34,431 nt of DNA from Chthoniobacterales bacterium (GTDB lineage: Bacteria > Verrucomicrobiota > Verrucomicrobiia > Chthoniobacterales > Terrimicrobiaceae): contig JACSRU010000105.1 of assembly GCA_014879575.1 (NCBI GenBank), positions 1-34,431 of the forward strand. Reading direction: 5' to 3'. Position 1 is the first letter of the stretch; each line of letters opens with the position of its first letter. The notes under the pieces were generated by a model, which was not told the origin of the DNA, did no database searches, and saw nothing but the letters and a program-made list of their open reading frames with translations. Made by a program: the position numbers and the translations under genes. Below are positions 7,827-15,019 of the stretch, piece after piece.

Positions 7827-7990
7827 GACCTTTTCTCCTCCCCAAGTGGCATCTCCGCCAGGTGGCGGACCTTTTGCTTCGAGCAGCGCATCGCGCCCAC
7901 GACGACCGTGACAAATACGGAAAAGCTCACAAGAAATGCGATGAGTGTGATGAGGCCGCTCCAACTGGCGAATTCCACCTGATTAAACAT
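7823..7990 (-). CDS. ccoQ: CcoQ-like small subunit of cbb3 oxidase
   Basis: This 55-aa protein begins MFNQVEFASW, then a single membrane helix (about 10-33) and a short basic, cysteine-containing tail (MRCSKQKVRHLAEMP). Size, topology and position between ccoNO and ccoP match CcoQ/FixQ, which stabilises the interaction of CcoP with the CcoN/CcoO core. The ATG lies one base after the ccoNO stop and the TGA overlaps the ccoP ATG. Sequence similarity in this family is weak, so the assignment rests mainly on position and topology. Confidence 0.85.
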   Translation of the reverse strand: MFNQVEFASWSGLITLIAFLVSFSVFVTVVVGAMRCSKQKVRHLAEMPLGEEKRS

Positions 7991-7991
7991 G

Positions 7992-10343
7992 TCAGTGCGA
8001 CTTGGCTTGTTTCTGATTGGCCGGGGCGGCGGAAATATCCGGGGCGGCGGAGGCCGCCGGGGCTGCGGTGGGGTCGTCGTATTTTCCCAACTGCTGCAGA
8101 TACGCGATCAGGGCGATGATTTCCTTGTCCGGAGAAATCTTGATTCCCCCCGACGCAAGATCCTCCGTTATGCGTTGCCCCTGGTCGATGCACGACTGCC
8201 GGATGTCTGCCGGCGAGCGTGGAGGAAACGGAACCCCATAGCTCGTGAGCACCCGGATCTTCGAGGACAGGGCCGGAATGTCGGTCACCTGGGTGTAGAG
8301 CCACGGGTAATTCGGCATCACGCTGCCGATCGATGTCGAGCGCGGATCCATCATGTGCTGGAAATGCCAGATGTTCGGGTATTTTCCGCCCACACGCTGC
8401 AAGTCGGGCCCCGTGCGCTTCGATCCCCATTGGTAGGGGAAATCATAAACGGATTCGGTGAGACGCCCGCTCTTTCCGTAGCGAAGCACATCCCCCACAA
8501 GGGAGCGAATCATCTGGCTGTGGCAATTGTAGCAGCCTTCGCGCACGTAAATATCCCGTCCGGCCAGTTCGAGGGGCGTGTAAACTTTTTGCAGCGGCGC
8601 ATCGGCTCCGGCCGTCTGCTTGATGAACACGGTCGGGAGGATCTGGATCATTCCGCCCGCCGCAACGGCGAGAAAGGTCAACACCGTAAAGGGCAGCCAG
8701 CTCTCGAGCAACTTGTCATACCACTCGCTCCACTTCTGCCCGGAAACTCCCATGTGGATCATTGCGATCAGGGCGGTTTCAACGAGCAAAACCAGGGAGA
8801 TCGTGCTCAGCATTCCCTGTGCGAACCCCCACCCGGCGCCAAAAATGACCAACAAAAACGAGTAGATGACCGGCGGGTTCAGGAAGCCTCCAAGCAACGT
8901 GAGGCTTTCCTTCGGCGGCTCCTCGGGCACCTGCACTTCGATGGATGCCACGGCCGGGTGTCCCGAGCGGATCGTGCGATAGAGATTGTAGGCCATGAGG
9001 ACCATTCCGACAAGGAAGAGAACCCCTCCCAGGATACGCATGCGCAGCATCGCCTGAGTCGAGTTGACGACTTCCAGGAAGTTCGGATACGCAAGGGCTC
9101 CCTCGGGTGTCACGGCATTGAGCATGAGACCCTGGGTGATTCCGGAGACCCACATCGAGGCGATGTAGAGAAGGATGCCCAGCATCCCGAGCCAGAAATG
9201 GATGTCCGCAAGTTTGGTGGAAAAGAGCTTCGTGTTCCAGAGCCTTGGAGCAAGCCAATAGAACATGCCCGCCGCCATGAAGCTGTTCCATCCGAGCGTG
9301 CCCCCGTGAACATGCCCGACGGTCCAGTCGCTGTAATGCGAAACGGCATTCACCGAGCGGATCGCCATGAGCGGTCCCTCGAATGTGGCCATTCCATAGA
9401 AGGTCACCCCGGCGGCAAAAAACTTGAGCACCGGATCCGTGCGCACCTTGTTCCAGGCACCCCGCAGGGTCAGCAGGCCATTGAGCATCCCTCCCCAGGA
9501 CGGCGCCCAGAGCATCACACTGAAAATCATTCCCAGCGTCTGCAACCACTCCGGCAGGGCGGTGTTCAGCAAATGGTGCGGACCCGCCCAGATATACACG
9601 AAGACAAGCGACCAAAAGTGAACGATCGAGAGCCGGTAGCTGTAAACCGGACGTTCGGCAGCCTTCGGCATGTAATAATACATGATGCCCAGGATGGGTG
9701 TGGTCAGGAAGAAGGCCACCGCGTTGTGCCCATACCACCACTGGACGAGCGCATCCTGGACCCCGCCGAAAATCGGATACGAGTGCAACAGACTCGTCGG
9801 GATCTGCAGGTGGTTCGTGATGTAGAGCATCGCCACCGTGATGATCGTGGCGATGTAGAACCAAATCGCCACATACAACGATTTCTCGTTCCGGATCGCC
9901 AGCGTCCAGAAAAAGTTGATGGCAAAAACCACCCAGATGAAAACGACCCCAATGTTCAGCGGCCAGATCAGCTCGGCATATTCCTTGCCCCGCGACAGTC
10001 CCAGCGGAAGGGTGATCGCGGCGCCCACAATGATCAACTGCCAGCCCCAAAAATGGAGGTGCGACAGAAAATCCGACGCGAGGCGCGTCCGCACGAGCCG
10101 TTGGGTCGAATGATACACGCCGCAAAAAATCATGTTGCCGACAAACGCAAAAATTGCCGCATTTGTGTGCAGCGGACGCAGCCGCCCAAAGGTCAGCCAC
10201 GAAGTGTCGAAATTCAGCACGTGAAAAGCGAGCTGTGAGGCGATCAACACCCCGATCAACATGGCCACCAAGGCCCAAAACACCGAGGCAATCAAAAATT
10301 GCCGGACGACCAAATCGTTATACTCAATTGTTTTTGTCTTCAT
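7992..10343 (-). CDS. ccoNO: Fused CcoN-CcoO: catalytic and mono-haem subunits of cbb3 oxidase
   Basis: One 783-aa polypeptide combines both core subunits. Residues 1 to about 470 are CcoN: His59 (RPLHT) and His346 are the likely low-spin haem b ligands; His206 (YGHN), His256 and His257 (GPHH) the CuB ligands; His344 a haem b3 ligand; and Tyr250 sits where the cross-linked tyrosine of cbb3 oxidases lies. About 12 spans precede a linker near residues 465-490. The rest is CcoO: a hydrophobic segment at about 559-580 and the haem c motif CYNCH (604-608), ending in an Ala/Pro-rich tail. The enzyme reduces oxygen to water with high affinity and pumps protons. The start overlaps ccoS by 20 nt. No stop or frameshift separates the halves. 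Confidence 0.96.
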   Translation of the reverse strand: MKTKTIEYNDLVVRQFLIASVFWALVAMLIGVLIASQLAFHVLNFDTSWLTFGRLRPLHTNAAIFAFVGNMIFCGVYHSTQRLVRTRLASDFLSHLHFWGWQLIIVGAAITLPLGLSRGKEYAELIWPLNIGVVFIWVVFAINFFWTLAIRNEKSLYVAIWFYIATIITVAMLYITNHLQIPTSLLHSYPIFGGVQDALVQWWYGHNAVAFFLTTPILGIMYYYMPKAAERPVYSYRLSIVHFWSLVFVYIWAGPHHLLNTALPEWLQTLGMIFSVMLWAPSWGGMLNGLLTLRGAWNKVRTDPVLKFFAAGVTFYGMATFEGPLMAIRSVNAVSHYSDWTVGHVHGGTLGWNSFMAAGMFYWLAPRLWNTKLFSTKLADIHFWLGMLGILLYIASMWVSGITQGLMLNAVTPEGALAYPNFLEVVNSTQAMLRMRILGGVLFLVGMVLMAYNLYRTIRSGHPAVASIEVQVPEEPPKESLTLLGGFLNPPVIYSFLLVIFGAGWGFAQGMLSTISLVLLVETALIAMIHMGVSGQKWSEWYDKLLESWLPFTVLTFLAVAAGGMIQILPTVFIKQTAGADAPLQKVYTPLELAGRDIYVREGCYNCHSQMIRSLVGDVLRYGKSGRLTESVYDFPYQWGSKRTGPDLQRVGGKYPNIWHFQHMMDPRSTSIGSVMPNYPWLYTQVTDIPALSSKIRVLTSYGVPFPPRSPADIRQSCIDQGQRITEDLASGGIKISPDKEIIALIAYLQQLGKYDDPTAAPAASAAPDISAAPANQKQAKSH

Positions 10344-10509
10344 GAATAATCGTTTTCCCCGCCGGTCTCGGCGGATTTTCTTTTTGAAAAGGAAGCAAGC
10401 TGTCGCGCATCGGGTCGTCCCCCGAAAAATCGTGGTGGTAGATAAACCCCGCCACGAAGAACAACGCGAGCATCACACTCACAAAAATTGTGAGATACAA
10501 GACACTCAT
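10324..10509 (-). CDS. ccoS: CcoS-like cbb3 oxidase assembly protein
   Basis: This 61-aa protein starts MSVLYLTIFVSVML with a single membrane helix, followed by a short acidic tail with GDDPMRDSLLPF. This fits the FixS/CcoS family (conserved start, helix, then a D-D-x-x-x-x-x-L-x-F-type tail). CcoS is needed to insert haem and copper cofactors into CcoN. It is the first gene of the operon, whereas in many bacteria it is the last. The start has no Shine-Dalgarno sequence, but the conserved N-terminus supports it. Its 3' end overlaps the ccoNO start by 20 nt, implying coupled translation. The C-terminal tail is longer than usual. Confidence 0.85.
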   Translation of the reverse strand: MSVLYLTIFVSVMLALFFVAGFIYHHDFSGDDPMRDSLLPFQKENPPRPAGKTIIHEDKNN

Positions 10510-10621
10510 TTGACAAACTTGGACATCATTTGTTTGCCCGAAGTCTAACGGTTTCCCCCGTGTCGTCTCCGCAATATTTTGGTTTTCGAGCGCATTTTAT
10601 TGGAAAAGGCTGCAATTTCCT

Positions 10622-10649
10622 TTGAGCGCGCGTCATTCCGATTTAAAAT
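10622..10649 (+). promoter_or_regulatory. Putative promoter of the PocR/AraC regulator
   Basis: TTGAGC (10622-10627) and TAAAAT (10644-10649) are separated by 16 nt. The expected transcription start is about 5 nt before the ATG at 10662, and no Shine-Dalgarno is present, so the leader would be very short. Prediction from consensus only. Confidence 0.4.
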
Positions 10650-10665
10650 CCTCCATCCGGAATGA
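10633..10665. promoter_or_regulatory. Inverted repeat, candidate autoregulatory operator
   Basis: TCATTCCG (10633-10640) and its exact reverse complement CGGAATGA (10658-10665) are separated by 17 nt. The arms bracket the predicted -10 box, and the right arm overlaps the ATG of the AraC-type gene. This placement suits autorepression. The arms are 25 bp apart centre to centre. Seen in sequence; function is inferred. Confidence 0.45.
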
Positions 10666-11522
10666 AAGCCAGACCACCAGGGATCCCCACAGTGCCAGAG
10701 AACGATCTCTTCCGGAAATTTCAATCCGCATTCGAGCGGGTGACCGGCTTGAAGGTGGAACTCATGGCACCGGGGGAATACCGCATTCCGGAGGGTGCGC
10801 CGGATTTCTGCAGGAGAATGGGCCTCACGCGGCCCTCCTGCAATGTGTGTCGCGACGCGCACCTTTTGCTTCAGGAGTCTTCGCGGGGTGGCACCCAGAC
10901 GCGGGAATGCTTTGCCGGGATGACTTCGACATCGGTGCCGGTGCGGGTGCGGGGAAGGACCGTGGCCTACCTGCACGTGGGACATGTTTTCCTTGGAAAA
11001 GTCGCAAAAGCCAACTGGGGGAAATTGAAGAAATTTCTGGTGAAACAGAACCTTGAGCCGGAGGCCTGTGCCCGGGATCTCTCTGCCGCCGGGAGAACCG
11101 AACCCGCTCACTACGAATCCGCTGTCCGCCTTCTGGAAATTTTTGCGCTCCAGCTATCCGACTCCCTGCCCTCGGGAGGAGTCAGCGCATCCTATCCGGC
11201 CGTGGACAAAATCCTGCAGATGATCCGGGAGGATCTGGAAGGGGACTGGACTCTGGCCAAAGCCGCCGGGAAGGCCAAGATGAATCCGAGCTACTTCAGC
11301 GACACGTTCCGGAAATCCACTGGCGAGACATTTACCGCCTGCCTGGCGCGCTTGCGCACCGAGCGCGCCTGCCGGTTGCTGGAATCCACCCGCCTGGGGA
11401 TCGGCGAAGTGGCGTTCGCCGCGGGCTTTCGCTCGATCTCCCAGTTCAATCGCGTGTTTAAGAAACACAAATCGGTTTCCCCCGGGCAATTCCGGCTCTC
11501 TCAAAGCCTGGCGGAACAGTGA
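10662..11522 (+). CDS. AraC-family regulator with N-terminal PocR sensor domain
   Basis: This 286-aa protein has two parts. Residues about 15-165 look like a PocR ligand-binding domain, with conserved cysteines C50, C60, C63 (RPSCNVC) and C83 (RECFAGM) and the following VPVRVRGRTVAYLHVGHVF strand pattern. Residues about 185-282 are an AraC-type DNA-binding domain with two helix-turn-helix units, including AKMNPSYFSDTFRKSTG and the signature IGEVAFAAGFRSISQFNRVFKK. PocR domains bind small molecules, in some cases hydrocarbon or short-chain metabolites, and the cysteines could also bind metal or sense redox state. It is divergent from the cbb3 operon with about 150 bp between them, so it may control the oxidase. 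That link is only positional. Confidence 0.88.
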   Translation: MKARPPGIPTVPENDLFRKFQSAFERVTGLKVELMAPGEYRIPEGAPDFCRRMGLTRPSCNVCRDAHLLLQESSRGGTQTRECFAGMTSTSVPVRVRGRTVAYLHVGHVFLGKVAKANWGKLKKFLVKQNLEPEACARDLSAAGRTEPAHYESAVRLLEIFALQLSDSLPSGGVSASYPAVDKILQMIREDLEGDWTLAKAAGKAKMNPSYFSDTFRKSTGETFTACLARLRTERACRLLESTRLGIGEVAFAAGFRSISQFNRVFKKHKSVSPGQFRLSQSLAEQ

Positions 11523-11533
11523 CTCTGGCGGAG

Positions 11534-11566
11534 AGCCCCCCGCCGACTCGCAGACAGGGCTTTTTT
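11534..11566 (+). terminator. Weak intrinsic terminator after the AraC-type gene
   Basis: AGCCC (11534-11538) can pair with GGGCT (11557-11561), followed by TTTTT. The stem is only 5 bp and the loop is 18 nt, so this is tentative. It lies in the 43-bp gap between two convergent genes. Confidence 0.3.
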
Positions 11567-12645
11567 CAGCCGAGGGTATCGTCGAGGGCGGCCAGCAACG
11601 CGTCTATCCGCTCCGGGGTTTCATCACCCATGTTTGAGATTCGGAAGGTCTTTCCCTTGATCTTGCCGTATCCCCCGTCAATGGCGAAGCGATGCTTTTC
11701 CCTCAAATTCTTGATCCAGGCCGCCACGTCCACCCCACGGTTGTTTTTCACGCAGGTCAGCGAAAGCGAACGGTATCCCTCGGGGGCAAAAAACTCAAAT
11801 CCCCTCGCCTTCACCCAGTCGTGAACCCGCGCATTGAGCGCGGCGTGTCGGGCATACCGGTTCTGCAACCCCTCGGAAAAAATGTCATCCAGCTTCGAGG
11901 CCAGCGCATGGATGAGCGGAATCACCGGCGTGCTGGGTGTCATGTCCTGTTCCTGGTTTTTCGCAAACTCGACGAAGTCGAAATAATAGCCGCGATCCGG
12001 CACGCTTGCGGCCCGTTCCTGCGCCCGTTCGGATACGGAGAAAAGGGCCAGCCCCGGCGGCATGGCGAGCGCCTTCTGGCTGCCCGTCAGGAGCACGTCA
12101 ATGCCGAGTTCATCCATCGGGATCGCCTCGGTGGAAAAGGAGGACACGCTGTCCACGATGAAAAGGACGCCGGGAAAATCCCGGAGGACCTTCGCGATCT
12201 CCCCCAGGGGATTCCGGATTCCGCACGAGGTCTCGTTGTGGATGAGGGTGAAGGTGTCGAAGTCTCCCGTCGAAAGTTTTTCGCGCACCTGCTCAGGCCG
12301 GATCGGCTGCCCCCACTCCACCTGCAAGCCCTCCGCCTGCCTGCCGCAGCGGCGGCTCACGTCGAGCCACTTGTCGGAAAATGCCCCGCACATGGCGTTG
12401 AGAACCCTGGTTTTTGTGAGGTTGCGAATCGAGCCCTCCATCACGCCCCACGCCGACGACGTGGAAAGGAACACCGGACGCTTCGTGCCGAAAAGTTCCT
12501 GGAGCCGGGGCTGGATCCCCCCATACAACTTTTTGAATTCCCCGCCCCGGTGCCCGATCATCGGCGCGCACATGGCGCGAAAGGTTTTCTCAGAGACCTC
12601 GATCGGACCGGGAATATACAACTTGATGTGCGAATCTTCAGACAT
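11566..12645 (-). CDS. Class V aminotransferase (alanine/serine-glyoxylate type)
   Basis: This 359-aa PLP-dependent enzyme of fold type I begins with the family's YIPGPIEVSE motif, then MIGHRGGEF, which is typical of alanine-glyoxylate and serine-pyruvate aminotransferases. FIVDSVSSFSTE holds the PLP-contacting Asp, and GSQKALAMPPGLA holds the Schiff-base lysine. RFAIDGGYGKIKGKTFRISNMG near the C-terminus carries the substrate-carboxylate arginine region. It would transfer an amino group between a small amino acid and a 2-oxo acid; the exact substrates cannot be read from sequence. The ATG at 12645 is preferred over an in-frame GTG nine bases upstream because AGGA lies at better spacing. It is monocistronic and divergent from the FmdB-like gene. 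Confidence 0.9.
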   Translation of the reverse strand: MSEDSHIKLYIPGPIEVSEKTFRAMCAPMIGHRGGEFKKLYGGIQPRLQELFGTKRPVFLSTSSAWGVMEGSIRNLTKTRVLNAMCGAFSDKWLDVSRRCGRQAEGLQVEWGQPIRPEQVREKLSTGDFDTFTLIHNETSCGIRNPLGEIAKVLRDFPGVLFIVDSVSSFSTEAIPMDELGIDVLLTGSQKALAMPPGLALFSVSERAQERAASVPDRGYYFDFVEFAKNQEQDMTPSTPVIPLIHALASKLDDIFSEGLQNRYARHAALNARVHDWVKARGFEFFAPEGYRSLSLTCVKNNRGVDVAAWIKNLREKHRFAIDGGYGKIKGKTFRISNMGDETPERIDALLAALDDTLG

Positions 12646-12725
12646 GAGGCGCACATCCTACGATGCCCCGCTCGCTTTGATCGAAAGAAAAATGTGCCGC
12701 ACGCCTTTTTTTCGTCCGCTCCCGG

Positions 12726-12755
12726 TTGACTCGCCTGTGGAGGACCGGCTACCCT
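12726..12755 (+). promoter_or_regulatory. Putative promoter of the FmdB-like gene
   Basis: TTGACT (12726-12731) and TACCCT (12750-12755) have an 18-nt spacer. Predicted initiation is within a few bases of the ATG at 12765, which has no Shine-Dalgarno. Consensus match only. Confidence 0.4.
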
Positions 12756-12764
12756 GTCCGGACC

Positions 12765-13001
12765 ATGACGACTTACGTTTACGAGACGATTCCCGAGCGC
12801 AAGGGGGGGAAGGTCCGCCACTTTGAGATCAAGCAGAGCATGAAGGACAAGGCGCTCACCAAGCACCCCGAAACCGGTGAGACGATCCGCAGGGTGGTTG
12901 TCGGCGGGTATGGAGTGCTCAAATCCGGCCAGGCGGCGTCCCGAGGTCCGGCCCCCTCCCCGGGCGGGCACTGTTGCGGCTCCGCTTGCGGATGCCATTA
13001 G
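12765..13001 (+). CDS. FmdB-like small protein lacking the N-terminal zinc ribbon
   Basis: This 78-aa protein starts MTTYVYETIPE, matching the PTYVYEC start of FmdB/CxxC-CxxC-SSSS regulators. It ends its core with ETIRRVVVGGYGVLKSG, which matches the family's ribbon-closing segment. The two CxxC knuckles that bind zinc in FmdB are absent and replaced by a charged loop (IPERKGGKVRHFEIKQ and LTKHPETGE). At the very C-terminus it carries a cysteine/histidine cluster, CCGSACGCH, after a Ser/Pro-rich linker, which could bind metal instead. Function unknown; FmdB relatives are proposed regulators. The start is chosen by homology of the MTTYVYE motif; an upstream in-frame ATG at 12726 lies inside the predicted promoter. 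Confidence 0.8.
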   Translation: MTTYVYETIPERKGGKVRHFEIKQSMKDKALTKHPETGETIRRVVVGGYGVLKSGQAASRGPAPSPGGHCCGSACGCH

Positions 13002-13046
13002 ACGCTGCTCTCACCACACCTGCGAACCGCACCTGCGAAAGAAATC

Positions 13047-14879
13047 CTATTCGGACTCCGCGCAGGCCAGCCATGCGGCGTTGGCCTTTTCCAAGGCTTC
13101 CGCGACACCGGTCAGCTGACGGTTGATTTCCATTGCCCGGGAGGGATCCTCGTAGGTTTCGGGATTTTCGAGTTTTTCAGTGAGTTCCGCCTGCCGGGCT
13201 TCGAGCGTGGAGATTTCCGCCTCCAGTTCGGCCACCCGTTTTTCCCGTTCCCGCTTGATCCGGTTGGCCGCCTGCCGGGCTTCTGATTCCGCCCGTCTTT
13301 GCGCCCGGACTTCCCTGAGTCCCGGCCCGGCAGTCACACGGGGGGTCGGCGGTGCCTCGGGTTGGTGGTTGCCGAGGGCGGCAATCGTTCCCGCCCGCGC
13401 ACCCGCGGCACGGGTTTTGTCGAGGTAGTAGGCATAGTCCCCGGCATACGGGGTAAGGTGCCCGCGCTGCACATGGATGACCGATGTCGCGAGGGCGCGG
13501 ATAAAATGCACATCGTGACTGACAAAAACGATGGTTCCCTCATACGGGCCCAGGGCCCGGATCACGGCATCAATACTGGGCATGTCGAGATGGGTGGTGG
13601 GCTCGTCCAGAAGAAGCAGATTCGGCGGATCCAGCAGAAGTTTGACCAAGGCGAGTCGGCTCTTCTCCCCTCCGCTCAACACGGAAACCGGTTTGAAAAC
13701 ATCGTCCCCGCGAAAGAGAAAGGAGCCCAACAAATTTCGAATCGCCTGCTCGGGAACCGGACGGGGCAGGCTTTGCACCTCCGCAAGAACCGTCTTCTTC
13801 AAATCCAACACCTCCGAGCGGTGCTGGGCAAAATACCCGACACTGACATTGTGCCCCGGCGTGCGCTCGCCGGCTTCCAATGGCAACTCCCCGGCAAGAA
13901 TTTTCAGCAGCGTGGATTTTCCCGCGCCATTCGGACCAACCAGCACGATCCGCTGGCCCCGTTCGACCCGGATGTGGAGGTTCTCGTAAACCACATGCTC
14001 CCCATACGCCTGGCGGACTCCTTCCAGGCTCATCACCCGCTGACCACTGCGCACGGGTTGCGGAAACTTGAAATGCACGGTCGGCTCGTCGGACTCCGGT
14101 GCCTCGATCCGCTTCATTCTCGCAAGTTGCTTGATGCGATCCTGTGCCTGCGCCGCCTTGCTGGCCTTGGCCCGGAAGCGATTGATGAAATCCTGGAGGT
14201 GTTCGATTTCCTTCTGCTGGTTTTTGTAGGCGGCGAGGTGTTGTTCCTCTCGGGCTTTTTTCATCTCCACGAAGGCGTCGTAATTCCCCTGGTAGCGGAG
14301 AAGCTTGCGATGCCGGATCTCAACGATCCCGCGGCAGAGGACGTTCAGGAATTCGCGATCATGCGAAATGGCAAGGATGGCACCCGGGTAGCCGAGCAGA
14401 TGGTTCTGAAACCACCCGAGCGTCTCGAGGTCGAGGTGGTTCGTCGGCTCATCAAGCAAAAGCAAATCCGGTTGCTCGACCAGCAGACGGGCCAGATGCG
14501 CGCGCATCACCCAGCCCCCGCTCAGGGCATTGACCGGACGGCCGAAATCCTGCTCCCGAAAGGCGAGCCCCGCCAGAATCCGCTTCGCGGCCGCTTCCGT
14601 GCGTCCATCGGCCTCCTCACCCGCCGCCAGTTCCATGACCGTGCCCTCGGTGGAGGCGGCGGTTTCCTGCGGAAGATACCCGCAGCGCACCCCTCGCTGG
14701 AGACTGACCGTCCCCTCGTCGGGCTCCTCCTGCCGCAGGAGCAGGGAAAAAAGCGTTGTCTTGCCGGCTCCGTTCGGTCCGATCAGACCGATGCGGTCGC
14801 CGGGATTCACCTGCAACGAAGCCTCCTCGAAGAGGATGCGCCCGCCGAAGGATTTGCTGACTTGGGAAACCGTAAGCAT
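13047..14879 (-). CDS. ABC-F family ATPase
   Basis: This 610-aa soluble protein has two ABC domains in tandem and no membrane spans. The first has Walker A GPNGAGKTT (34-42), the signature LSGGW, and Walker B LLLLDEPTNHLD. The linker contains a charged helix (KKAREEQHLAAYKNQQKEIEHLQ) and the RAKASKAAQAQDRIKQL segment typical of ABC-F P-site tRNA-interaction motifs. The second has GPNGAGKST, LSGGEKSRLAL and LLLLDEPTTHLD. The last 70 residues form a predicted coiled coil. ABC-F proteins act on the ribosome, relieving stalls or giving antibiotic resistance; the arrangement resembles YheS/Uup-type housekeeping members. The signature of domain one (LSGGW) departs from the usual LSGGQ/E. No Shine-Dalgarno is seen before the ATG. 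Confidence 0.93.
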   Translation of the reverse strand: MLTVSQVSKSFGGRILFEEASLQVNPGDRIGLIGPNGAGKTTLFSLLLRQEEPDEGTVSLQRGVRCGYLPQETAASTEGTVMELAAGEEADGRTEAAAKRILAGLAFREQDFGRPVNALSGGWVMRAHLARLLVEQPDLLLLDEPTNHLDLETLGWFQNHLLGYPGAILAISHDREFLNVLCRGIVEIRHRKLLRYQGNYDAFVEMKKAREEQHLAAYKNQQKEIEHLQDFINRFRAKASKAAQAQDRIKQLARMKRIEAPESDEPTVHFKFPQPVRSGQRVMSLEGVRQAYGEHVVYENLHIRVERGQRIVLVGPNGAGKSTLLKILAGELPLEAGERTPGHNVSVGYFAQHRSEVLDLKKTVLAEVQSLPRPVPEQAIRNLLGSFLFRGDDVFKPVSVLSGGEKSRLALVKLLLDPPNLLLLDEPTTHLDMPSIDAVIRALGPYEGTIVFVSHDVHFIRALATSVIHVQRGHLTPYAGDYAYYLDKTRAAGARAGTIAALGNHQPEAPPTPRVTAGPGLREVRAQRRAESEARQAANRIKREREKRVAELEAEISTLEARQAELTEKLENPETYEDPSRAMEINRQLTGVAEALEKANAAWLACAESE

Positions 14880-14973
14880 ACAAAAAGGGGGACAGCGTCG
14901 TGCAGGGAAGCCGTCCCGGCAAGCAGGAATCCCAACGGGATTTTGGAATTGCGGACGGGTTTTACGGCAACGA

Positions 14974-14994
14974 CTTTCGGAAAACCGCCGAAAG
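14974..14994. repeat. Intergenic inverted repeat before the ABC-F gene
   Basis: CTTTCGG (14974-14980) pairs with CCGAAAG (14988-14994) around a 7-nt loop in the 140-bp gap between the cyclase-like gene and the ABC-F gene. There is no T-tract on the minus strand, so it is not a clear terminator. It could be an operator or an attenuator-like leader hairpin. Confidence 0.4.
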
Positions 14995-15019
14995 CACAAA
15001 AACCGCCTGGGCGTCCTCC

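Noticed and set aside
7989-10238. 749-codon open frame on the plus strand opposite ccoNO
   Set aside because: It is the antisense shadow of ccoNO; it is rich in Arg/His/Pro, has no domain motifs and conflicts with the clear oxidase gene.
10510-10661. FNR/ANR box for the cbb3 operon
   Set aside because: I looked for TTGAT-N4-ATCAA on both strands and found no acceptable match.
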